Shown piece by piece: positions 32,945 through 44,065 of a stretch of 64,000 nucleotides of DNA. The notes below the pieces were generated by a model. The model ran no database searches and was not told the origin of the DNA. It worked only from the letters and a program-made list of their open reading frames with translations. Position numbers and translations under genes: made by a program. Location: contig NW_004454180.1 of assembly GCF_000283155.1 (NCBI RefSeq), positions 18,298,640 to 18,362,639 of the forward strand. The letters run 5' to 3'. Positions within the stretch are counted from its first letter, which is position 1. Each line of letters starts with the position of its first letter. Origin of the DNA: Ceratotherium simum simum. Its lineage: Eukaryota; Chordata; Mammalia; Perissodactyla; Rhinocerotidae.

Positions 32945-33483
32945 TGCCAGGGATCAGAACACGCCACCCCAAAACATGTCCCTTTGGCATAAGGATTATT
33001 TCAAACTGAAGAGAACTGAGAAACAGCAGAGATGGGACGAGCTCTCTGCCCTCCCCCATCTGCCTAAAAGCAAAACATAAATTTCCCTTGTACCAGAAAG
33101 GGAAGAACAACCCTATAACTGTAGATGGAGACAGCACCAAGATGAGTCTGCATAAATAAATCTTACCTACTATTAGTTTCCCACATACATTTCCTAGTCA
33201 CTTGCTCACAATCTACTATCCCTAGAAGCCCAAACTCCTTTCCTTTGTCTAATCACGTCTCCACAAGTTTATCGCTCTTTGTTTATATGGTATATAAGCA
33301 CCCAAGCCTAACCACTTCTTCAGGTTTTCACTTTTTTCTGTACAGCCATCATGCACATAAAAACATCAACATCAATAAAATCTGTATACCTTTTCTCCTG
33401 TTAAACTGTCTTTTGTCAGTTTAATTCCCAGGCCTCAGCCACAGAACCTCAGAGAGCAGAGGAAGACTTTTTCCTCCCCTACA
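32945..33483 (+). mobile_element. Class I endogenous retrovirus (ERV1-like) solo LTR, 539 bp
   Basis: It begins 'tgccagggatcag' and ends 'cctcccctaca' (TG...CA). It is flanked by a 4-bp duplication 'taac' (32941-32944 and 33484-33487), the length usual for class I retroviruses. Inside are a TATA-like 'ggtatataagcacc' near 33290 and a poly-A signal 'aataaaa' near 33376. The L1 sequence continues correctly across the insertion. No internal viral genes or second LTR are present, so it is a solo LTR. Family name not assigned. Confidence 0.9.
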
Positions 33484-33487
33484 TAAC

Positions 33488-33740
33488 CTTTTGAAACTGG
33501 CTCCTTTCACTCAGCATAATGCCTTTGAAAGCCATCTAATTTGGTGCCTGTAGAAATAATTCATTCCTCTTCTTTGCAAAACAGTATTCCATGGTATGGA
33601 CAGACCACAGTTTGTTTATCTAGTCATTCATTGAAGAACACCTGTGCTGTTTCCAGTTTTTGGCTATTCCAAATAAAGCTGCTAAGAACATTTGTGGACA
33701 GGCTTCTGTGTGAACATACGTTTCCATTCTCTGGGTAGCA
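33488..33740 (-). mobile_element. Inverted L1M 3' end, right part
   Basis: Continues the L1 of 32690-32944: 'ctcctttcactcagcataat', 'ttgcaaaacagtattccatg', 'agtttttggctattccaaat', 'aaagctgctaagaacatttg' and 'gtttccattctctgggtag'. The break point coincides exactly with the LTR target duplication. Confidence 0.9.
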
Positions 33741-33783
33741 GACAGCAGCGATGAGTGTCTACCCTGAGGCGATCCCTTTGGAC

Positions 33784-33933
33784 CAGCCCTCTCACACTTT
33801 AACAAGCCCGAAAACCACCCAGAGAGCTTGTTAAGAGCAGATTCTGACTCTGTGGGTGGGGCCTGGGATTCTGCATTCCTAACGTTTCCCAGGCAAAGCG
33901 ATGCTGCTGGTCTGTGGACCACTCTGAGCAGTG
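33784..33933 (+). mobile_element. MER5A DNA transposon (hAT-Charlie type)
   Basis: It follows MER5A: 'ctctcacactttaacaagcc', 'ccacccagagagcttgttaa', 'gagcagattctgactctgtg', 'ggtggggcctgggattctgc', 'attcctaacgtttcccaggc' and 'gatgctgctggtctgtggac'. It is a non-autonomous fossil. Confidence 0.88.
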
Positions 33934-34534
33934 AGGTCTTGGCTCTGGGTAGACAGGCCATGCCCTCTTGCGCCCTTTCAGGTTTGGGTGAGTGGGATTA
34001 AGACTGGCAGCCGTCACCAGGTCCTCTGACTGGTCAACCAAGACCATCACAAAGAAACATTTTCCTAATCTGGAAGGTTTTAGGTGGAGCACACCTTGGC
34101 ATTTATATTACCCACCTGAGCCCTGCTGAGTCTCAACTGTGGGCAGAAGGAACGATTTCCAGAGGCACTGCCATTTATAGCCCAAGGATGTCAGGGCAGC
34201 ACTTTCTCTGCACAGTGGGGCTTCTTCAAAGGCCATTTAAACATGGGCAACTTCAACTCCAGGGCTCGGCAAAGACGGAAAGAAAAGGGAGTGGGGAGGC
34301 TCTGAGAACCTCCATTAAATAGCACCAGCAATGCCTCCCCTCTTGCCCACGAGAAATGGCCGGAAACCAGCCCAAGTGGGCGACGTGTGCCAGGAGAGCC
34401 AAGCTGGAAAAAATGTGAGGTTTTCCTGGTTTCCTGACCACCAGGAGGTGAAGGAAACACCACACCATAACTCCAGGAAGAGCTGTAGGGCGTTGGAGGG
34501 CCAGGCACGGATGCCACCTCATAAAGAGGTGAAG
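33934..34534. other. Unassigned unique sequence
   Basis: No repeat family recognised between MER5A and the L1 3' end. The left half of a 265-codon minus-strand open frame (34191-34988) lies here. Its right half is antisense L1, so I do not treat it as a gene. Confidence 0.4.
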
Positions 34535-35340
34535 GGAATGATGGAAAAATGGGCAAAGGACAGAAATAGACATTTCTCCAAAGAGGCTTTACAAATGGCC
34601 AGCAAGCCATGAAAAGATCACTAATCATTAGACAGATGCAAAACAAAACCACAGTGAAATACCACTTCACATCCATTAACGGAAAATAACAAGCGTTGGC
34701 AAGGATGTGGAGAAACTGGAATCCTTGTGCATGGCTGGTGGGAATGTAAAACGGTGCAGCTGCTAGGAAAACAGTGTGGCAGTTCCTCAAGAAATTAAAA
34801 ATAGAATTACCATACAATCCAGCAATTCCACTTCCAAGTATACATCCAAAAGAACTGAAAGCAGGGTCTTGAAGAGATATTTGCACACCCACCTTCACAG
34901 CAGCACTATTCACAACAGCCAAAATGTGGAAGCAACTCAAGTGTCCATCAATGAATGAATGGATAAACAAAATGTGGTATATACACACAATGGATACAAT
35001 TCAGTCTTAAAAAGGAAATTCTAACACACTACAACGTGGATGAATCTGAGGACATTACGCTAAGTGAAATAAGCCAGTCACAAAAAGACAAATATTACAT
35101 GATTCATATGAAGTGTATATAGTCAAATCCATAGAAACAGAATGAAGAATGGCAGTTGCCAGGGGAACGGGGAGTTGTTGTTTAATGAGTACACAGTTGC
35201 AGTTTTGCAAAATGAAAAAGTTCTGGAGTTTGGTTGCATAACAATGTGAATGTACTGAACACTACTGAACTGTACACGGAGAAATGGTTAAGATGCTAAA
35301 TTTTATGTTATGAGTTTTTTTTCACCACAATTGAAAAACA
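34535..35340 (+). mobile_element. L1M LINE, ORF2 end and 3' UTR
   Basis: Clear sense L1: 'aatgggcaaaggacagaaat', 'agacatttctccaaagaggc', 'aaaccacagtgaaataccac', 'ggcaaggatgtggagaaact', 'agcaattccacttccaagta', 'caaaatgtggtatatacac', 'gctaagtgaaataagccagt', 'agttctggagtttggttgca' and 'ttcaccacaattgaaaaac'. It is 5' truncated. ORF2 is broken. Its antisense is open for long stretches, a well-known property of this L1 region. Confidence 0.95.
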
Positions 35341-35764
35341 AATCCATGCAAGCTAGATGAGAACTCCACAGCAGGACACAAGAGGCTGGAGTCGGGACAC
35401 TCACATGGAACGTTCCAAGCAGAGAAGTGCACAACGTTCTCACGCAGAACAATGTACACACCCTCGGTGGGATCACAGCCGCACGTGGATGAACATGGAC
35501 GCACACGCAGGACTGGCTGGAACCTTGCACACAAGGCCATGTGGTCTGTACTTTCCACAGGGCCTCAGTCATTTTCAAGAATTATTCTGACTACGCAAGT
35601 TTTGCTTCATGAATCTGGGTCAGGGCGACATCAAGGCCCACGTCACATGCTTTGTGGGGTCATCTCTTCTCTTAGATTTTATTTTTAATGCACTGTGACT
35701 CCATGGAGGTTATCGCCACCAGAAACACACTCATCTCTAAACGTTGGACATCGGGGGAGCTCCT
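35341..35764. other. Unassigned unique sequence
   Basis: Nothing recognised. Short overlapping frames only. Confidence 0.4.
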
Positions 35765-35875
35765 TGCGGCTCAATCTCCTCATCTGGAAGTGGAAACAGT
35801 ACTAACAGCACCAGCCCTGTAAGGCGCTCCACACGGGGCCAGGCCCACGTGCGCCGAGCTGGCCCTGCCGCGAGC
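35765..35875 (+). mobile_element. MIR SINE fragment
   Basis: 'ttgcggctcaatctcctcat' with 'ctggaagtggaaacagtact' and 'ccctgtaaggcgctccacac' follow the MIR core (ctcagtttcctcatctgtaa...). Short and diverged. Confidence 0.5.
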
Positions 35876-37017
35876 ATCACCTAACTCAGCACTCACGGCA
35901 GAGAGCGGCTCAGACCACCTTTGTCTCTTTGCCCGCTCTTTCCTCTCCAATGGCACTCTGACTTGAAACACGGAGCTAGTTTACACAGCACCATTACCCA
36001 GGAGCTGTTCTAGCAGAGCGTGTGCCTGTCCCCACAGCTGCAAAGTCATCTACCACCTTGGGAGGGGCCTTTGCCTGGCAGCCTCTTCTTAACCTCAGCC
36101 GCTCGGGACTGCCCCGCCAGGGGCCTCCAGGGCCACGTGACCACAAGGTACAGGCACCGAGCACCACAGCTCTCCCCTGGCCTGGGCACAGAGGGGAAGA
36201 GGAGACCACCACCTCTCAGGGCCAGGATTTGGCAGGTTGACAAGAGGCTCATGCCTGGGGCACGTGACCCCCCTGCCTTCGTTAGCACGAGGCTTTGTAC
36301 TTCGGTGGCTCCTGCTGAGCTGATTCCTGGGGATGCCACCACAGTCCCCAGGCCACCGCGGGTCCCAGAATCCACTAACAAGAGCAAATCTTCAGGGACG
36401 AAATTACAGCACTGCATTAAGAGTGGGTGGCAGTCCTGAGCTGGAGACTAAAAGGATGAATGAAAACGGCTGTTAAATGCCTCTAGCAGTCGACTTTTGA
36501 GTTGCTTTCCTCCATTTTATTTAACTGGATCAAGGAAAGCTTCATTTGTATTATCCTGCCCTCTCTATAAGTACTTTTTGTCCCCCAGGAAAATCTCTTT
36601 TTCTTTTATGATTTAAGAGCTTAAACCAAGTAGCACTGCAGGAATAAGGTGTGCGCCGTAATCCTCCTCCTCCTCACAAGACAGCGCTTTCTCATCCAGA
36701 GTATACTCCTTAATACTCCAGTAGTCAGTACTCAATGACCTACACTGTGTTACACGGCTTCTGGTCTTTGAAAGCCACGTGACTACTCTCGAGTCCCCTC
36801 AGGATCCCTCTCTCTGAGCCTCGGCATCCCTCGCACACACTGGCACCAACAGCACACACACAGGCCTGTTGGTGTCACACAGTCACACAGCGCCAACACA
36901 GGCTCTGGACACCCCCAGTCGCCCACAACAGTCACAAGACCGCTTGGTTTTTATCCACCCCAGGCGGCCCTACGGGCTGTCCCCCTACAGAGGGTCAGCC
37001 CCCTTCGCCCAGTGACC
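35876..37017. other. Unassigned unique sequence
   Basis: No repeat family recognised. The interval 36450-36640 is A/T-rich and conserved-looking, with 'ttgagttgctttcctccat' and 'ctataagtactttttgtc'. The G/C-rich interval 36020-36440 is open on both strands (up to 139 codons) without domains or splice context. Confidence 0.4.
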
Positions 37018-37160
37018 TTAAGCCTGAGTGGGCAACAGAATCACCTGGAGCCTGCTGTAAGCACACTGTGCCCACCCCCCACTTCCCTCTCAGCGGGTCT
37101 GGGTAGAGCCCAGGAATCTGCATTTCCAACTAGTTCCAAGTGATGCTGCAGTGACCAACC
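37018..37160 (+). mobile_element. MER5A/B DNA transposon fragment
   Basis: 'aacagaatcacctggagcct', 'ggtctgggtagagcccagga', 'atctgcatttccaactagtt' and 'ccaagtgatgctgcagtgac' follow the MER5 consensus in order. Non-autonomous fossil. Confidence 0.85.
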
Positions 37161-37779
37161 TCAACAACAGCTGCTCTGGACGTTCTGCCCACAATCATGT
37201 CATCTCAGCTGCACCAGAGACAGGATCTGAGACCCAAAGGCTCAATTCAGGCGCATTTACAGAAATTACAACTACTTTAGAAGAATCCACGGACACAATG
37301 CTATGATTTCAATTGGCCCTCAGGGCTCTCACTCATGTAGGAACCACATCTGCCCTAAAGGAAGAAAGGTTGGGCACTCATTTGGAGCTCAAAACCTTCT
37401 TGCCTCCATGATGGGATCTCCATGGTTTGCTTCCTTCAGGGGTCCCAAAATTGTCTTGAATGCCCTTCCTTTCTCCCTTCCCTCCCTCCTTGGCAGGTAC
37501 TCTTTTATGCCAATATTCTCTGAAAAAAATGCAGATAATCCGTTCAATGGGAATGTTGGTATGAAGCCTAACATTTTGCTCATGAGCCAGCACAGAGTTT
37601 AGGGTCCTTTTAGGCCAGGATCCGTGAGCTGTTCCCCTGCCTTCTGTCATTGTGACTCTTCAGCAATAATCAGGCACTAGCTTTTCTCTGCTTCCTGTGA
37701 TTTCTGCTTCTCTGCAAATAACCACATGCATTTTCAGGCACTTCCCTTTTCATAAGTCACTGACCCCCCTACCCCCACA
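37161..37779. other. Unassigned unique sequence
   Basis: No repeat family recognised. Open frames of 90-99 codons on opposite strands (37303-37650) overlap and lack domains. Confidence 0.4.
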
Positions 37780-37785
37780 TACACA

Positions 37786-38012
37786 CACCCCAGAGAGAGG
37801 GAGAGAGAAAAAGAAGGGGGGGGAGAGGTAGAAGAGGGGGAGGAGGAGGAGGGGCTATAAAAGGGAGAAGCCAGGCCTGCCTCATGGGGGAGGAGGAGGG
37901 AGAGGAAGAGGAGGACACAGAAGAGGGGGAGGAAGGGGGAGGGGGGAGAGGGGGAGGGGACGGGGAGGAGGAAGGAGCAGGGGGAGGAGTATGAAAAGGA
38001 GGAGCCAGGCCC
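37786..38012 (+). repeat. Purine-rich (GGA)n-like tract with embedded TATA word
   Basis: About 225 bp in which the plus strand is largely A and G: GAGA, then GGAGGA and GGGGAGGG blocks. Two similar inserts break it: one with 'ggctataaaagggagaagcc' and 'aggcctgcctc' (about 37853-37883), and one with 'gtatgaaaaggaggagcc' and 'aggcccacctc' (about 37987-38016), suggesting an internal duplication about 134 bp apart. Such tracts can form triplex (H-DNA) or G-quadruplex structures. The antisense is a Pro/Ser-rich open frame, an artefact of composition. Confidence 0.92.
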
Positions 38013-39725
38013 ACCTCCTAGCTGTGTGCAGCTTGTACTAAAGGGGTAGGTCCTGAGCCAAAACCGAATCCTGGTGGGCGGCCTGCCAGCACTCCCCGCG
38101 TGATTCACTTTGAGCTGTTCACTGACGTGTGGCAACCTCTCCTCATGGCTGGGACTGGTGGGCAGCAGGGAGGACAAAGGGCGTGGGCACCCTCACTACT
38201 TCGTGTGTCCATGCACATGTGCCCACAGTCCAGGCCCAGGAGTTTCCATGAACCCCACGAGGGCGTTCTAAGGGCTCACATTAACCTTTAATGGGACAGG
38301 AATGACATCACCAGGAATTGGCTTGAACACATTCCTGACCCAATAACAGTGTCCAAAGTAAGGGCAGCTCTAACTGGACATGAGTGCCTCTCAGACACAC
38401 AATTTGTGGCGATTTCGTAAAAGTGATAATATGCACTGAGGGGAAAAACGCCAGCCAAACTGTGCTGTTAACTCCTAGCACCACTCAGCCACGAAGACAG
38501 CGGGGTTCCACCCTCTGAAATGACCAAGCACGAGAGAGCAGCACGAGGCGACCCCCTGCCACCACGCTGCGTACCACGCCGGCAACTCTAGGCTGAGACG
38601 GTTTCCACCGAGCCTCAGGCTGCCCCGGCGACAGACTCTGGAACGGGGCACAATGACTTCCTGGATTTCCAGAGTTTTGGCACCAGTTCCTGCCTCTGGG
38701 AAAGCTTTCACAGCTCTCCTATCCATGGCACGGTGAAAACAAGCTCATTCCAAAGCTCTCACGTACAGGAGATCTACCACAAACACGAGACGCAGCCAGC
38801 AAACGCCTTCTCAGACGTGGCTGTTGAGACCCGAAGGCGTGCCAGATTGACAGGTGTGGTTTTGCATTATGCTTAAGCAGACATTTTCGCAGGTACTACT
38901 TACTGTGATACACGGTCATCAGGTTCCACGGGAGGAGCCACAACACATCAGCCAAACTGGGAACCTGCCCCTGCCTCCGCGCTTCTGGCTGGGACGAGCA
39001 GAGGCGTGCCGGTTCCAGGCCGCGTGCTCCTCACTGGCAGCCTGGGGAGCTCAGCCCAGGGCTGCAGCCTGTGGCCACACCAGGAGGAGGAACCGTGACA
39101 CATGACATCCTGCAGCCCACGCATGGCTAACACTGGGTCAGTTCAACCTCCAACAGGCTGTTAACACAGGGTGCCTCCCAGGTGCTCCCAACACAAGCCT
39201 GAGTGCTCAAGAAAGGCTGCCACCTGGTTCACTGGGGGCAGCGCCGTGAGCCCTGTGGCCTGTGTCCCAGAGGCAGCCTGGGAAGCAGGGACCACGCTGC
39301 CTTTGCTCACAGCTCTGACTTGGGAGGTGACGGCAGGCACAGCAGGGCCAGGGATGTCCAGGAAGGCCGGGAGTCGCCTGACCAGTACTGTTTGCAGTGC
39401 GGGTCACACACACGGAACGGGGCCCCTAGGAGGACGGGCTTTGGCCATGACCTCACTTCTGCGAGGACGAGGGGCCCAGAGGGAAAAAGTGGAGTGTTTG
39501 AGCTACACAGGGGCTGGGCAGAGCTGCCTAAGCCCCACATGGCCTGGTCACTTTGCACAGGGAGAGGGGCAGCCCCCCACCTCGGCCAGAGCCCTCTCAA
39601 GGGTGCCAGTGAGACAATAGAAGGTGAGGCCACAGAAGCCCAACAGGGACTCCCACCACTGACCAGTGTTCAGTCTGCCCACCGATAAAATGAGCTTCAC
39701 GTTCCTGCTTTCTCAGGTTGGCATC
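38013..39725. other. Unassigned unique sequence, G/C-rich to the right
   Basis: No repeat family recognised. The 38950-39690 interval is G/C-rich and open on several frames of both strands (up to 161 codons at 39203-39688). There is no recognisable domain, no clear splice bounding and no CpG island. Confidence 0.4.
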
Positions 39726-40069
39726 TGTTATGGGCTGAATTGTGTCCCCCAAAATCATGTGTTGAAGTGCTAACCCCCAGTACCCTAGAATGGGACTGTA
39801 TTTGGAGGCAGGGCCTTTAAAGAGGTAATTAAGGTAAACTGAGGTCATTAGAGTGGGTCCTGATCCCTTGTGACTGGCATCCTCGTAAGAGGAGATTAGA
39901 ACACAGATGTGCGTAAGGAGAAAGCAGCCGTCTACACGTCAAGGAGAGAACCAGCCCTGCCCACACCCTGATCTCAGACTTCCAGCCTCCAGAGCTGTGA
40001 GCCAGTCAATGTCCCTGAAACCTCTCTGGGTGTGGCACTTTGTTACAGCAGCCGTAGCACACGAACACA
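39726..40069 (+). mobile_element. ERVL-MaLR solo LTR (MLT1/MST type)
   Basis: Starts 'tgttatgggctgaattgtgt', then 'cccccaaaatcatgtgttga', 'aacccccagtaccctagaat', 'gaggtcattagagtgggtcc', 'gacttccagcctccagagct', 'tggcactttgttacagcagc' and ends 'cgtagcacacgaacaca'. Complete or nearly so, with no internal sequence. Confidence 0.92.
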
Positions 40070-42050
40070 GCATCTTTTACGAAGAGGAGCAGTCACTAAG
40101 TGCTAGCAGGGTGGAGGTGCAGACCGAAGACCACTGCAGGGGCCCAGGGTGGCACTCGTCCCCCACAGGAGAGCAAAGGGCAGGCCGACCCTCTCCTGCT
40201 CGGCAGCCCCTGCTCACCGCTGTTGCCATTTTTGCCTGGCTGTTGTTCCTGTAACAATTTATAATCTGATTTTAATCATTACTCTGGGTGTAAAACGGGG
40301 TCCTCCTTCCCCGGCTGCACGACATCAGAGCTGGACCTCCACAAACCTGCCGGGCATCAGGTGTGGCCACGAACGTAGACGAAGACAAGTCACAGGCACA
40401 TCCAAGGACAGGCTCCAAGCATCATAAGATCCCACCCACCCTCCTGCAGCTCACCTCTAGCACTGAGAGGCCACAAACCCTGCCAAGGGAGGCGGCTGCT
40501 CCTCTGCAGGGGGAGGGCTGAGAGTGAGAAGCTGGGGAGACAGGTTGGGTGGGGCCCGGAGGACGCTCTCCAGAGCCCTGGGAGCAGCAGGGCGTGAGGA
40601 GAACCAGGAGGACGAGGTAGCCAGCCTGAAGGTAAGGCTGTCCGAGGGGCAGGAGGCTGAGCAGGGCGGTAAGGGGTGGTCTGCAGCAGGACAGGACAGT
40701 GAGGATGCAGAGGCCTGGACTGGATGGGGAGGAAGTCCATAGTGAAGATGGAGGGATGCTGGGCCGAACCCCACGCTCCACCGCAGTCTTACTGCCCCCT
40801 CCACAGCTGCTCACTCCAGTTATTTTGTAAAAAGTCAATGAGAAGCAGCCTCAGGGCGAGTCCACAGTCCTGCTAGAAGCAGACCCAACAGCCCCAACTC
40901 CCCGCACCAGGGCCATCAGCTTCCTCTCAGGATAAGGACGGGGGACAGTAAATGAACTCCAAGGCCCATCGAGTAACAAATTTCTGAGGTCCAATTAGTA
41001 TCCTTGAAAAGAACAATGAATAGAGGAAGTCAACAGTCTCAATGACAACAGCATCGAAACCATCTGCCTAGTGGAAGGTGAATCACGAAGGACATTTCCA
41101 GATCAGATGCCCACTCGGTCCTCACCAGCCTGTGAGGCTCAGAAGCAAGACCCACGGGAAACAAATGGCAAAGCATGAACATGGCCTCAAGCTAATACCT
41201 TGACCTCGCCTTCAAACGGCCGGATTCTAGCACATGTGAGATTACGACGCCTCAAGTTCAACAAGAGAAAAAGTACCACATGCCCAGATGACATCTTTCC
41301 AGAACCGTTATTAGCGAGAAAGGTAAGGTGAGGCAACAACGCACGGAGGAGCATCGCAATCCTGTAACTACCTGAACCACTCTCTCTGCCTCATTTAGGT
41401 TGCGCTGGGCACCACAATTGAAGGGTAGGCCGGCAACCTGTGGTTTGAAATTCTTGTCGTTTTTTCTCACAATGATTTAGCTCGTTTTTTCTTCATATAA
41501 GTATCACATACTTGTGAAGTAAATGAACTCTGATGCCCAGGATGGTAATACACTTCTGTGATCCAATTAAAATAACCAAATAAATCTAATAAATAAATAA
41601 ATGCAAAAAATCAAAATAAAATGAATTTCTATTATAATTATACACACACATATACGCCGAGATATTTATATTCTAAGAGATTCTTAGCATATACCTGTGC
41701 ATTATATACACCTCGCCTTCTCCTGGGACCACATTTTGATTCCAAATAATCTGGTAATCACTGTACAGCCTGCTCAGCGTCCTTCCATACTTTTCTCCAA
41801 AAGTGTTCCAGATACTGACAGGGCTCGACCCCACTCTTTTTAGCAGCAGCACCACAGTCCACGGTATAAAGGCACAGGATTCGCCCGGCTCTTCCCTGGA
41901 GCTCTGCATTCACTGTTCCCAGGTAGTTGTTTGCTACCACAAGCAAATGTCCTTATGATCTAGCAATTTAATAGTTAAACGACTACAGATAATAGAAAGG
42001 GGCTATCTAGTCATGGAGGAGCATTTCTAGAACAAACACCTGAAACGCTC
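40070..42050. other. Unassigned unique sequence
   Basis: No repeat family recognised. A short (AATA)n run lies at about 41586-41605. Open frames of up to 138 codons overlap on both strands at 40422-40838 (a minus-strand Leu/Pro/Ser-rich frame) without domains. Confidence 0.4.
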
Positions 42051-44065
42051 ATTGGAGCTTCTCGGGGAAGGTGAGGGAGTGGTGTTGACTCCGTGCTGCA
42101 TGTCACTCGGCGCTTTTCCCAGCAGAAGTACAATGTGCGGTTTCACACCAAGGACTAAGGAGCTGGTAAAGTTCAACCGAGCCCAGGGACAAACAGAAGA
42201 GATTCCCATTCCCTTCTGCCTAAGGGGCCAAGGAAGGGTGGTTGGGAGGACTGGGGATGCTGGCGGGCAGTGGCTGCTGCGTGGAATTCAGGGAAACAGG
42301 CCGTGCTCACCCGCACTGATCCGCCTCATCCTGCACTGCCTCCAGGAAGAACCTGCAGGATCCCCTGCCCAGCCCCGCAGCGCTGTCAGCCCCCCAACCA
42401 GACCATGAGCTGGCTGCCCTCCCCTGTGGGGCTGTCACATGGGAGCAGTGGGAATGCTGGCCCTGGGATGCCCTTCCAGGGGCGCCTGGGCCCACACGCG
42501 GGGACCAAGGGAGAGCCCAGGCCCACGAGGGGACATCCTTCTCCTGGGTGTGGCTGGGGGAGTCTGTGTTCAGACTGCTGAGGAAAGTTGGCCACTTCCC
42601 CCAAGTCCTCCCTCCAGCCCTTCTCTAGTGGAGGCCTCCCTGAGGAAGGGGCTGTATAAATCACTCCTTTTTATTTTCTGTATTTCTGATGTTTTGACCT
42701 CTGGAGCTTTGCTGACCCTGGAGACACTTCCCCCCACCCCGCCAGGGCCAGCCAATACGCAAACCAGCCAAGGCTCTCACACCATCATTCCCCGCCTCAT
42801 CACCCCAGGGCCAGGTAACAGACAACAAGGGCAGCCCCTAACCCTAACCCGCTTAGCCTGCTCACCGTGCCTCACCTATTTCTTCCCGTGAAAACCATAA
42901 CAAAGGCTCCTGCCCACATGTCCCCTCTGCCTCCTGACCCACCCCAGTGCTTCCCCACGTGGCCTGCGTGCCCTGCCTCCTGTTTCAAGGGATCCGTGAG
43001 GATAAAAACTTCTCTCTTCGGGACAGTCATTTCCAAGTCCCGGCACTCACCATACCTGATGAACACAAATCCCAGGCACACTTTAAAACAGGGCCCTACT
43101 GTCTGGGGAACACCCCACACTTCAAGGCCTGCCTCCCTTTGACTCTGGACCCCAGTTTGGCCTGCCCTGGTGCTCACCTCACTTGATTCTTCACTTCCAC
43201 TAAAATCTATACAATCCCTTCAGCTCCCGGTGTGCACATGTGGAGTCGGTAGTTCGTGTCTCCTGGAGGTGCAGCCATGGAAGAAAGCCAGCAGATTTAG
43301 CAAACGGCTAGCTGAGATCATGTGGTCCGTACATTTTCCCAAGGAGGTAATCTTAAAGCAAACACGTCCTCAAGCCCCCACGCTGGGCTAAGCGTCTAGG
43401 GAGGAGGGGACGGCAGGGGAGGCCTCAGAAGCTAATCCATGAATTCGCAGTGACTGTGAAAATTGACAAGAATATTATTTTCAAACATAAGGCAGGATCA
43501 GCACCTCTGAGGGTCAGGCACACACACGTGTATGGCCGTCTCGCACACTGGGACCCTCTCAAACAGACCTTGGATCGGAGTCGGGAAGGCATGACCTGTG
43601 CCGTGGGTGGGGAGAAGGCCCAGCAACCCCTCACACCCCAGTGACTCTCACCTCGCCCGTTTCTCCCTGTAAAGAAAAGTACTTAATTTTATAGGTCTTC
43701 AGACAGTTCCTACCTTGGCCAAAAAATAAAAAAAGGAGGGCTTTTCTCTACCCTTTCCCCAAGAGCGCCCCCGCCAAAGCCACACTGACTTACAGAGCCC
43801 ACTCTGCTGGGCTCAGGAAGCAGGGAAGCATTGGGCTGCAGACGTGGGCTGACACTGTGGTTCTTTTTCACATGCACTGCTGTCTACTTACTGCTGAATT
43901 CACCTTAATCACACGCCTTTGGGGTTTGCCTTTAACTATCTTCTCAGTGCTAGGAAAAGAGCAGCTAGCCAACTCAGTTGCCCGTACCAAGTGAATGGTC
44001 AGGCCCAAACCAGCCTTGCCAGGGTGCTCGTTAACACCGGCCACCTATACGAAGTTGATTTCTGG
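42051..44065. other. Unassigned unique, G/C-rich sequence
   Basis: No repeat family recognised. A telomere-like word 'ccctaaccctaaccc' lies near 42837-42851 and is too short to be an interstitial telomeric repeat. Open frames up to 150 codons (42439-42891) show no domain. Confidence 0.4.

Noticed and set aside
34191..34988. 265-codon minus-strand open frame resembling a hydrophobic membrane protein
   Set aside because: The N-terminal part is the antisense of an L1 3' end, a region whose complement is often open and yields spurious predicted proteins. The remainder is unique DNA without domains.
37734..38177. Ser/Pro-rich minus-strand frames
   Set aside because: Antisense of the purine-rich tract; low-complexity composition, no domain.
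42837..42851. Interstitial telomere-like sequence (ccctaaccctaaccc)
   Set aside because: Only about two and a half units; expected by chance.
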